Source: Cercis canadensis (taxonomy: Eukaryota; Streptophyta; Magnoliopsida; Fabales; Fabaceae). From it: a DNA stretch of 64,000 nt. This document shows positions 24,108 to 33,836 of this stretch, piece after piece. The stretch lies in assembly GCA_003255065.1 (NCBI GenBank), contig QAOA01003742.1, forward strand, positions 137,191-201,190, read 5' to 3'. Below the pieces are notes generated by a model that was not told the origin of the DNA, did not search any database, and was given only the letters and a program-made list of their open reading frames with translations. Position numbers and translations under genes: made by a program. The stretch's first letter is position 1. Each line of letters starts with the position of its first letter.

Positions 24108-24305
24108 CTGAAAGGGAAGAGAGGTCATATGCCTTCAATTTATTCTGTTGGCTTTGTTATTTTTAGATTTGTTCTTCTAAAAACACAATGAAAATTTCAG
24201 TAAATTACATAACTCACATGTTTCACACATAAAATTTGGGATGTATGTAAATCTATAAAATCTTAATTCAATGAATATAACGTGTCACAATCACACCATC
24301 AAGGG

Positions 24306-24439
24306 ATCTAAACTATTTTCCAGCTAAGGAATTGAAGGACATAGCACAATACAACCCACAACACCCCCCCCCCCCCCCNTAATCTAAACTATTTTCCAGC
24401 TAAAGAATTGAAGGACACAGCACAATACAACACCCCCCC
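24306..24439. repeat. Tandem duplication around a poly-C run with an N
   Basis: The segment ATCTAAACTATTTTCCAGCT and about 40 following bases occurs at 24306-24360 and again at 24381-24434. Each copy ends in poly-C, and a single N is at 24379. It may be a genuine short tandem duplication or an assembly error at a homopolymer. Confidence 0.75.
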
Positions 24440-24737
24440 TTTTTTTGTGTATAGCTGTTGAAATCATTAAGTTGTGAGTGTTATGAAGGTCTCCCGTGTA
24501 ATTAGCAATCTTCAACATTAACAAGAATTAAAGGAAAAGAATGAGGCAGCTGCATCTTCAATATAAATAAGGTCAAAGCTGATGGGAACAAGATTATCAC
24601 CTTTAATTAGTTTTATATGCTTTCACCTTTCTCATGGGTTGGAGTTCTCTTGGCAAGCACAGAACAGAAGCTTAACTGGTTAGCATTGTTATGTTAATCT
24701 CAGTTTAATTAGTAACATACTTCTTTTTTGTTTTCAG

Positions 24738-24852
24738 GTACTTTGTTTTTGTATGCCGCTGCTTCCCTCTTAACTATTCTATTTGTAGAAAGTTGCTCCC
24801 AGAAACCAAAGGAAAAACACTAGAAGAAATTCAGGCATGCATCAATTCATAG
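24738..24852 (+). pseudogene. Terminal exon of an MFS sugar transporter, frameshifted
   Basis: After a TTTTCAG acceptor the frame reads GTLFLYAAASLLTILFVE, then a one-base shift leads to KLLPETKGKTLEEIQA and a stop at 24850-24852. The PETKGKTLEEIQ signature is the conserved end of plant MFS monosaccharide transporters and differs from the STP gene at the window start ([11 protein letters not shown]). No preceding exons were seen, so this is a fragment or a broken gene. The subfamily is not certain. Confidence 0.7.
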
Positions 24853-25679
24853 ATAGGAAAATGACTAGATTACATGGATAAATTCTCAACATGTCTCCAA
24901 CTGATGGTGGAAGTTTCAAACCAAAGACACAGGAGCATGACCCTTTCGAATGATCACCTTCAAGTATCACATTCTTTGAACTCCATTAGAAATAAAAGGA
25001 TAGCAGAACCGAGGAAGGCATAGAATACCAGAATATAGCTTTCCCCAAGATATATGAGAGCTATAGATGAGTTGAATTGGTGTAATACAAAGTAGTTGAT
25101 ATGTATTCATTGTATTATTAATTAATACAATTTTCTATTTTTACAATTAGCAAGTCAACAATGCCTATGTCTTTTTTGCTTTATTTTTATTTTAAAAAAA
25201 AATTATTAATTGACACAAGCTTCCTGCTTAAGCTTGGATGAAAATTGGGAGAATAAGAAGTATTGAGGTTAACTTTGTTTCTCAAATTGGGAGAACAAAA
25301 GCTTCTTTCAAGGAGAAAAGCTGGTCCAATGGGAGATTCCATCTGATTAAGTGTGTGATTCTAGACATAATCATATATAGTTGATTGGAAGCATATAAAT
25401 TCCTATAAGAATGGAACTACAAAGTCTCATCACATGATTCTATTAGCAATAAATTTATATGAACACACAGATGACTATCAGAGCTGGATTGTTTACTTAT
25501 CTTAATAGATAATAAAATAAAAATAACAACTGAGAGGATAAGATACATGAACATTATATACTTATCTTGATTAAGAAGGATAAATCAGACTAAATAAAAG
25601 ATAATTATTTAGAATCGTACCATTATGATTTGGTTCTAGTGAACCATCTCCCCTTATTTGGACATATTGTTACTGGTGC
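24853..25679. other. Intergenic DNA, no gene
   Basis: AT-rich, stops in all frames. There is a short palindrome TATTAATTAATA near 25115. Nothing else recognised. Confidence 0.5.
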
Positions 25680-26640
25680 AGCCTGTTAACAGTGCTCTAA
25701 CCATTGTGAAACAATTTTAAACTATATCAGAGACTGTCCCATTGCTAAGGAAGTCTGGTCAACTTGGTGTTAATCCCAGAAGCAACTTCATTTCGTTAAA
25801 TACCAAGGATTGGCCCCTTACTTATTTAGACAGAATGGGTCCTAGTGCTTGGGATGCAGAAAATATAACTCCTTTTCCTAGTGCAAGATGGTGGATTTGG
25901 TGTGCTCATAATTTAAAATCCTTGGAAGGCAGCCATTTACATTCTTTTCTTTTTTGGTAACCAAAAGTTTAGTGTGAGGGAAGGCTATCCCATTTTATAG
26001 CCCGGATATGCCATAAGCCTTGGCAACAGTCAACAGTGGGACCTAGGCTTACAGTGAGATTTAAACCTAAGCCTAAGTAAAGTAATTCAATTTTTATTAG
26101 AAAAACTAACCCCCATTGGCCAGCCATTTACATTCTATGAAGTAGTCTGCATTATGAGGAGCATGGACTGCTCACGTTATTTAGGTCAGGATAATAATAG
26201 CTCACAAATTCAACTTATATGCTAACATGGCTGTTTTGAGCTTAATACTGACAATAGTTCCTTTGCAAATCCACGAAGGGCGGGCATTAGTGGTTTATTC
26301 CGTGACTTCAGTTGTGTCTGGGTTGCTTGTTTCATGGGCTACCTTGGAGTTACCAATAACATTGATTCAGAGCTTGCTGCACGAAGATGTGGTTTAGCAT
26401 TGGTTTGGGATTGCTAAAGGTTTATCCACTCTTCATTCCCTTGAAGCCTTGATTGGTGAAATCTAATCTCTCATTGTGAAGGATTGATCAGCAATTCTTT
26501 GCAACAAATTTGTAGAGTAGGGAACCAATGTGCAACTCCTTCCAAGTATGGTGCTACTTCTGGTGTTATTGTCACTTCACGCCACTCTCCGCCACACATG
26601 GTTAATCTGGCTTCATTACTGGATATCTCTCGTGTTTCCT
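25680..26640 (+). mobile_element. Decayed LINE 3' fragment (zf-RVT and RNase H region)
   Basis: At about 25720-25760 the translation RDCPIAKEVWSTWC matches the zf-RVT domain found after plant LINE reverse transcriptases, and from about 26255 to 26415 NPRRAGISGLFRDFSCVW and ELAARRCGLALVWDC match the RNase H (RVT_3) domain. Frameshifts and stops are frequent. A 175-bp SINE splits it at 25946-26120. 5' and 3' limits are approximate. Confidence 0.75.
25946..26120 (-). mobile_element. SINE, tRNA-derived type, inserted in the LINE fragment
   Basis: A perfect 16-bp duplication, CAGCCATTTACATTCT, flanks it at 25930-25945 and 26121-26136. Read on the minus strand the body is about 175 bp, has a B-box-like GGTTTAAATCTCACTG (Pol III B box GGTTCRANNCC) and ends in an A-rich tail (CCAAAAAAGAAA). 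Small size, long TSD and A tail are the marks of a SINE. The A box is not clear. Confidence 0.8.
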
Positions 26641-27199
26641 TTGTTAGGTTGTAGTTTTTTTTTTTTTTTGGTTGGTCTCTCTAATACTCCAAAAAAGAAA
26701 TGACTAAATTACTTAATTCTGTCAATCAGTATAGTCAAATAAGAGGAGTGAAATTTTCAGGTGAAAATGGGGTGAAATATCATTTCTTAGTTCCGTGGGG
26801 GATTACTATAATTTACTATAAAAGTTTATACATTTAAAATAGCATTTGACTAGTGGCTAATATTTTGAAGTTATTTTCACCGAGGGAAGGGAATAGGCCT
26901 GCTCATGCTGTGGCATGGAATTACTTGCAAGTTGGTCAAGAGTTTCACAATATCTCCAACATTTTCTCTTTGCATTCAATCCAAAATTCCCACGTATATC
27001 TTTGATTGTAATCTGATTATCATGAATGAAAGTCTATATTATTGCAAAAGATATAAACAAAAAAAGATAGTAAACAGATTTAAACAAGCCTTTGTTCATG
27101 AATATAATTGATAACTTTTATACATGGCAACCACCATCCAACTCCAAATATTTTGTTATTCTTGTGCATAAAAAGCTAGTCTGCTAATACAAACATAAT
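26641..27199. other. Intergenic DNA, no gene
   Basis: Poly-T near 26653-26668. No coding segment or transposon end recognised. Confidence 0.5.
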
Positions 27200-27458
27200 G
27201 AGTAAAACCCCTTTTTGGTCCTTGAAATATTGTTTCGGTGACACTTTAGTCCTTGAAAGATTTTTACCGACAAATTGGTCCCTGAAAGATCATTTCGTCC
27301 ACTATTTTAATCCTCTGCTAGGGTCTACTAGTGGGACTTAAAGGACTAAAATAGCGTACGAAATGATCTTTCAGGGATCAATTTATCGGTAAAAATCTTT
27401 TAAGGACTAAAGTGTCACCGAAGCAATCTTTCAAGGACCAAAAAGGGGTTTTAACTCC
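27200..27458. mobile_element. Palindromic Mutator-type MITE, 259 bp
   Basis: Nearly the whole element is one inverted repeat. GAGTAAAACCCCTTTTTGGT at the left pairs with ACCAAAAAGGGGTTTTAACTC at the right, and the pairing continues inward to about 27320. The flanks AAACATAAT (27191-27199) and CAACATAAT (27459-27467) match at 8 of 9 positions, a 9-bp TSD as in Mutator-like elements. A second member is at 27594-27963. Confidence 0.85.
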
Positions 27459-27502
27459 CAACATAATTTAATGGAGAAGGGTAAACAAAAATTATTGGAA
27501 GC

Positions 27503-28135
27503 TGTCGGAGAGAATCTTGGTGATTGGCAGAAATCACTCTCAGTGATTAATAGGAATTAGCATTTAAATATGATTAAATTAACATTTAATGTAGAGTAAA
27601 ACCCCTTTTTAGTCCCTGAATTATTCAGTGATTGACAAGTTAGTCCTCCAAAAATGTTCGCTGACAATTTCGTCCTCGAATTATGGTTCCGTACGAAAAA
27701 TTAGTCCTCGAATTATATTCGCTGACAATTTAGTCCTCGAATTATGGTTTCATACGACAAATTAGTCCTCGAATTAATCCTCAACTGAGGACTAATTTGT
27801 CGTACGGAACCATAATTCGAGGACTAAATTGTCAGCGAAAATTTTTCGAGGACTAATTTGTTGTACGGAACCATAATTTGAGGACGAAATTGTCAACGAA
27901 CATTTTTGGGGGACTAACTTGTCCATCGTTAAATTTTTCAGGGATCAAAAAGAGGTTTTACTCTTTAATGTAATACTGTAATTGATTGTAATTTCCTAGT
28001 TATTAGCCTTTGTAGGTGAGGAGTAATTTTCTCCATATTTCCTTATTTACTTTCTAGAATTATGATAGCTTCAGCCTATAAATATATACTCTAAAGATTA
28101 AGAAAGAGGATTCATTCTTATAGCCTATTTGTTCA
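27503..28135 (+). repeat. 5' LTR of the Copia element (with MITE inside)
   Basis: Starts TGTCGGAGAGAATCTT (TGTTGGAGAG in the partner) and ends TTTGTTCA. It shares the TATAAATA promoter-like motif near 28078 with the 3' LTR. Confidence 0.9.
27594..27963. mobile_element. Palindromic Mutator-type MITE, 370 bp, inside the Copia 5' LTR
   Basis: A perfect 9-bp duplication TTTAATGTA lies at 27585-27593 and 27964-27972. The ends are GAGTAAAACCCCTTTTTAGT and its inverted partner (AAAGAGGTTTTACTC). Inside, units such as AATTAGTCCTCGAATTAT recur several times per arm, so the two arms of about 180 bp fold into one long hairpin. The partner LTR at 36086 lacks it, so it arrived after the retroelement. Confidence 0.9.
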
Positions 28136-28147
28136 TGGTATCAGAGC
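28136..28147 (+). other. Primer-binding site, initiator Met tRNA type
   Basis: TGGTATCAGAGC begins at the base after the 5' LTR, the standard plant Copia primer site. Confidence 0.9.
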
Positions 28148-28152
28148 TTTCA

Positions 28153-29007
28153 ATGGTTGAAGCTGATTCCATTCAAGAAACCACCTTGTCTGCCACTCAA
28201 CAAGGTACAACCATGCCTATGCCAAACCCCACCCTTGAAAATCATTCCTTTCAAATTACCCAACACAAACTCAATGGAACCACCTTCAGAGAATGGTTCC
28301 AATCTGTCTTCCTTGTGCTTGAGGGTAAAGGGAAGGCTGGGTATGTCACTGGCGCTACTCCCATGCCCCCTACAACCAATCCTTAATTCAACACATCAGA
28401 TGCTGAGAATTCGATTGTAATGGTATGGTTAATTAATTTCATGGAATCCAGAATAGGGCGAACTTATCTATTCTACAAGACTGCCACAGAAATATGGGAG
28501 GCAATCAAAGAAATCTACTCGAACATGGAGAATACCTCACAATGTTTTAAGGTTCGATCCAGAATTCGGGAGATGAAACAAGGAAGCAAATCAGTCACAG
28601 AGTACTATAATTCTTTGATTGAATTATGGAAAGAGATGGAGTTATTCTATGAAATCAAATGGAATTGTCCTAAAGATAGAATTCAGTTTTCCCGAATGGT
28701 GGAAAAGGAATGTGTGTTTGACTTCTTGCACGACCTGAACAAGGACATGGACGAAGTTAGAGGAAGGCTATTAGGAAGAAAACCTTTCCCTACAATTTGG
28801 GAAGCATTTGCTGAAGTTAGAAGAGAAGAGAGCAGAGAATGGGTTATGCTCACCCCTTCCTCTGCTGGATCAGATTTAGCATTAGCTACTCACCAGAACA
28901 AGCCAAACTCCTTCAGTCAGAAAAATCAAAGAACTAGAAAGGAAGGTAATGGGCAACTATGGTTCGACCATTGTCACAAGACCAATCATACTCAGAAAAA
29001 TTGCTAG
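28153..29007 (+). pseudogene. Copia gag, broken
   Basis: Starts at an ATG 6 bases after the primer site. Visible blocks are LNGTTFREWFQSVFLVLEGK, WLINFMESRIGRTYLFYKTA, VRSRIREMKQGSKSVTEYYN and EVRREESREW, typical of UBN2-type Copia gag. A stop follows at 28384 (after TTNP) and the frame resumes. A partial zinc knuckle, CHKTNHTQKNC, precedes the final stop. Confidence 0.88.
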
Positions 29008-29261
29008 AAAATCAATGGTAGACCAGCCATGTGGAAGCCATGAAATCAGAGAGAGCCCACTAAAGTTCTTGCAACAAAGACCTCGGTTGACAACAATAAC
29101 AATGGTCAACTCAACCTAACTCCTAAACAAGTCAAGGTGCTGCAGTCAATACTTAGCCACCAAAACTTCCTCAAAGAACCAAAAAATACTCATTCTTCTT
29201 AAAGTGCAGCAGTTGCTTATCAAGGTAACATGCTCTACTAATGTTTCACAAAAGCCGAAAA

Positions 29262-30251
29262 ATACCAAGACTGGATCATTGACACTGGAGCATCAGACCA
29301 CATGACTGGAAATCAAGATAGCTTCTCTACCTATGACACATGCAAGGATGATATACGAATTACAGTAGCTGATGGAAAAACAATAAAGGTATAGGATTGT
29401 GGCACTGTAGAACTTTTAGGACTAAACTTGAAACTAGTTCTCCGTGTCCCTAATTTGAATTGCAATCTGGTTTCAATTAGTAAACTTATCGAAGACCAAA
29501 ATTGTGCATTGACATTTTTTCCTTCTCTATGTGTGTTTCATGACCTATCTTCGGGGAAGATGATTAGCAGTTCTAAAGAGCGTGATGACCTCTACTTCCT
29601 CAGTGATTCTGGTTCTTCCTCCAATACTCAATCACTTGAAAATGTTCATTATCTACTACTTGCAATTCTGAGATCATTATGTGGCATAAACACCTTGGTC
29701 ACCCTAGTTTTTCTTACCTTAAATCTTTGTACCCTTACTTGTTTATCAATAAAGATGTTTCCAACTTTCATTGTGAACATTGCATTGTTGTAAAACAAAC
29801 AAGAAGAACATACTCATCCCATTCATATCAAGCTACAAAACTATTTCATCTCATACATAGTGACATTTGGGGTCCAGCCTGAGAACCTTCTCTTACGGGT
29901 TCAAGGTGATTTATCACTTTTATTGATGACCATACTCGAGTCTGCTATGTTAATCTTATGAGAGAAAAATCTAAAGCAACCACCATTGTTAAACAGTTTC
30001 ATAAATATATTTCCACTGTTTTTCAATCACAAATCCAAATTTTTCATACTGACAATGGGAGGGAATACTTCTCCAATGACTTGACAAATTACTTTGTTGA
30101 TCATGAGCTTCTTCACCAAGTTCTTGTGTCTACAGCCCCTAACAAAATGGGGTTATTGAATGCAAAAATTGACACCTTTTAGAGGTAGTTGTTCCTTAAT
30201 GTTTGCTAACAATGTACTAAATAAATATTGGGGAGAAGCTATCCTCAAAGT
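29262..30251 (+). pseudogene. Copia protease and integrase N-half, broken
   Basis: The protease motif DWIIDTGASDHMTGN at about 29272-29316 is intact (D-T-G). Then VPNLNCNLVSISKL and, after a frameshift, the integrase zinc domain (MWHKHLGHPSFSYLK, then FHCEHC) and core (HSDIWGPA, FIDDHTRVCYVNLM, HTDNGREY). The last block, KYWGEAILKV, ends exactly at the nested insertion at 30252 and continues at 33837 with AYLINQLPS. Confidence 0.88.
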
Positions 30252-33200
30252 TGTTAATACTCAATTTTATTTGGGTCAACCTATTGTTGACACCCAAAAT
30301 TGTACATGGATTAGTTTTGGGATGGTCTTTGGAACCATATTTCTATGTGCTCAATTGAAACATTTCAATACTACAAAATAAAGTAGATATAAATAAAGAT
30401 GTTGAAATACTAACAAAAATCACAAAAAAATAATAATAATAACTTAAAAAAAATATTATTATTAAAAATGAATAATAATTAAAAAAAAAACAGAGAAGAA
30501 ATAATTACTATTTGAGACAACACACAAGGCAGCAATCTGGCTTTCTATAAAGTGTTGTTCACCAGTCCGGCCACCCACCCTATCATGCCTCTTGTTGCTT
30601 GAAAATAGGAAACAGGAAAATCACATCAGTGTAACTTGCACATTTCTTCAGCTATAAAAAGAGACACAGGCAGTGAACAAAAGGGGAGGATTCTTCACAC
30701 ATCATAGATAGATACACTCAGAATTCTACACCCATAGAGAGCTATACTCACTCATTCATAGGTATATAATCTTTAACCAAAACTTTCATTCTCTGCATTT
30801 TTTTGAATTGTTCCAATATTATTTCTACCCCTTATATTTCTAGAAAATAGAAAGACAAAACTATCCATAATAGCCAAAACAAGAAAATGGAAGGGTGGGA
30901 TCAATGGTAGCAGGGGTTCCACCCCCCGAGTCGACCATTTTTCAGTGGAAGAGAATAAAGAGAAAAACCCTTTCTAGAGAGAGAAATAAAACCTAGAGAG
31001 AGAAACAAAATTTCAGAGAAAGAGAGAGAGGCATTTAGAGAAATAAAGAGAGGCATTCCTTACCTTAGCCCTCGTTGCTTGAAAACCAAAGTCAAGTTCA
31101 TAGATTCAAAGATGTGAAAGAAGGAGATGGGGGAAGGGGGTGGTTTCTTCTCTCCATTTGCCTTGCCTCTTCCTGTATTGTGTTCCTTTCTCTAATATGT
31201 TTGCTTTTGGTTTAAATGCTTTTGTTTTCTTTTGTTTAATTACTTATTTGGATTTCAATTATGGTTTTTTCCCTTTTGTTTTTGTTTAGGCTGATTTGTT
31301 TTTAGACCTTCTTGTGTTTATTTATCTTTTGTGGCTGATTTGTGTCTTGTTTTGTTTGGGTCAGTCCATTCCAATCTCTTTTATTAGTATGAGATGTTTA
31401 GTGTGTTGGTTTTTATTTAATGGACCTTATTTAATCATTTCATTATGCTGATTAGGCTTAGTACGAAATGGGCCAGCCCATTAAGTGTATAAGTTTCTTT
31501 TTATTATTTGCTTAGACTTAGTACGAAATGGGCCTCTTTAGTTTGCTGGTTTAGTGTGATAGCTTTTGGGTTGTTAATTTGTTTGAACCAAAATTTGTGG
31601 GCCTCTTTTTTTTTTTTTGGTAGATTAACGGGGCATAATTGCCCAACAGAAGAAAACAAAAACTAAAAGACAGAAACAAGGGGCAAAGAGTACCCCAACT
31701 CATCATCAAAAAGAAGACGAAGTAGCTCATTCGGAGGCGACGCGAAATGCATGGCTCCCACGTCTTGACCAATGCTGAAATTAGCCAACCAATCAGCACA
31801 TTTATTTCCATTTCTATCCATGTGTTGCACCTTGACACTTGCTATTCTTTCATTAGCAAACCAGAAATCATAGACAGCAACTGCAAGTGCTTACCTCCCA
31901 CCCAGTCCTTGCGAGAGATACTCCTCACTGCAGATAAGGAATCATTCTCCAAACAATCCTCTTGAAACCCAAACGCCAAGCCATCTCCAAACCCTCCAGA
32001 ATACCCCAAAGCTCAGCACAGTACGCATTGGTGAGACCTAGATTTCGGACCACACCCGCCACCTAGGCTCCCTTATCATCTCTTAGCAAAGCTCCACAAC
32101 CTGCCACCCCAAGATTCCCCTTAGACACATCATCCGAATTGAGCTTGACCCAACCTAACTCCGGGGGAGACCAAAGCACCAAAGGACGAACTAAGGGAGG
32201 GCAAGCAGGAATAGCAAAAACAAAGAGACTACACCCCTTAATAAATTTGCTAATCACTTTACACGGGTTAGGAGGTCTAGAAAAATTAGGATCAAACAAA
32301 GCCAGGTTCCTCCATTTCCAAAGCATCCAAGTTGTAATTCCCCACACAATATTCCATTGCTTCCCTTCATCTCCCAAATTCTGACTAAGATTCCTTTCTA
32401 TCCATTGGGTTAAATCCCAAGAGAAGAATTGCACCCTCATGGAAGGTTTAACAAGCTGCACCCAAACTCTCCACGCAAAATGACAATCCCTCAACACATG
32501 GAGGGCTGAATCTTTGACCCCCTCATAGAACATGCAATGACCCTCCAAGCCATTCCATTTGCTACACTTCTCACCAGTAAGGAGGCTATTGTGATTTAGT
32601 TGCCATAAGAACATTCTGATTCGTTCAGGACCTTGCCACTTCCAAATCTGATTCCACAAGGTACTAGCAAATTCCCATACTTCCCTCGCAAAACACGAAC
32701 CCACAACTCATCAGGCTATTTGTTTAGGCCTGTTTATTTCACATATTATTTTTATTTTTATTTCTTTGATGTTGTTTTAGTAACTAGTTGGGCTAAAATC
32801 TACTTTAGCCCAAATATGTTTATTTGTTTGTTTTAGGTTATTTTAATTAATTTATTTATTTTATATTTTTATTTATTCTTTGCTTGTTGTTATTATTACT
32901 CCTTATCTTAGGGGTCCTTGTTTGTTCTATTTTTATGCTTTATGCATTTCATATTATACTTAATTCTTTTTTTATAAATCAAATCAAATCCTAACGACGT
33001 ATTAAGTTAGGGAAGAACTGTGTTGACAATCTTTTTTAATTTTCCTGAGGTGAGAGATAATTTCTTGGTTATGCTAGGGGTACTAGAATGACCAATGAAA
33101 TTTCCGATATTGCTTTAATTCTTTTAATTACTGTATTTTCTACATTTTACGTTGCATTTTATCTTATTCATGTTCATGCTGGAATAAGATTACCGACGAG

Positions 33201-33831
33201 GGAATAGTTAAGAATAGTTGTGATGACGACAATTCTTTGACATTTCGGAGGTGATAAGCGTCACTTTAGTCTTTTCAGATGTACTGGTGGACTTAAAGAA
33301 ATATCTCTGATAAAAATCTTTTACCACAAATCTCAAACTAATTTCTTGAAAGCATAATACCTTTCGTGTATTCAATTATCACTTAGTTAGTGAGATTGCT
33401 AAAATTCGCTTATGATGGAATAGATTGGGAGATGATTATAAACATGAATTCTACCCAATAGTCTTGAGGCATCTTTTTAGGTTTTGCCAGAGATACTAGT
33501 AGAGCTTAATAACACATTAATCTATTTTAATGATCAATTTCATTCAACAATTTTTTAGATGACATAAATTAAATTGATAACCGTTCGCTAGAACGAGCAT
33601 AGTAGGGTGCTAACACATTCCTTACACGTAACTAACTCTCTTACCCAAACTCTAATAACGTAGACCAATTTTTTTTTTTTATAGTCCAATAATGCCTTAA
33701 ATTGATTGGTGATGACTTCATTAGTTTTCTTCAATCATATTTTTAATTAAAAAGCTTTACAAATTTACAATTTTACACTTTTTCTTTTCCCCGCCTCGCG
33801 TCGTTGCGCTCCTGAAAATGACGTTGCGACA
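30252..33831 (+). mobile_element. Long LTR-type insertion (family A) in the Copia integrase
   Basis: It starts TGTTAATACTC and ends GTTGCGACA; the flanks AAAGT (30247-30251) and ATAGT (33832-33836) form a 5-bp TSD with one change. Removing it restores the integrase frame (GEAILKV to AYLINQLPS). It is homologous along most of its length to 54622-58954 (for example GGAATAAGATTACC at 33181 and 58281). No gag-pol is present, so it reads as a solo LTR of an element with a long LTR, about 2.5 kb once the nested LINE is removed. The start is partly doubled: TGTTGACACCC recurs at 30285. Confidence 0.75.
31605..32712 (-). mobile_element. LINE 3' end nested in the long LTR
   Basis: On the minus strand an open stretch from 32704 to 32063 encodes WQGPERIRMFLWQLNHNSLL, LTGEKCSKWNGLEGHC and LHVLRDCHFAWRVW (zf-RVT), then WVKLNSDDVSKGNLGVAGCG (start of RNase H), after which the frame breaks. 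The 3' end is a poly-A (poly-T on the plus strand at 31608-31620). It is a 5'-truncated LINE copy. No clean TSD was found; AGGCC-like words lie on both sides. It is a different copy from the LINE at 25.7 kb. Confidence 0.82.
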
Positions 33832-33836
33832 ATAGT

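Noticed and set aside
25946..26120. tRNA gene, because of the B-box-like motif
   Set aside because: No cloverleaf or A box can be drawn; the TSD and A tail make it a SINE.
27594..27963. Possible CRISPR-like or satellite array because of repeated AATTAGTCCTCGAATTAT units
   Set aside because: Units occur in both orientations as arms of one hairpin with a 9-bp TSD, so it is a MITE; CRISPR is not expected in a plant nucleus.
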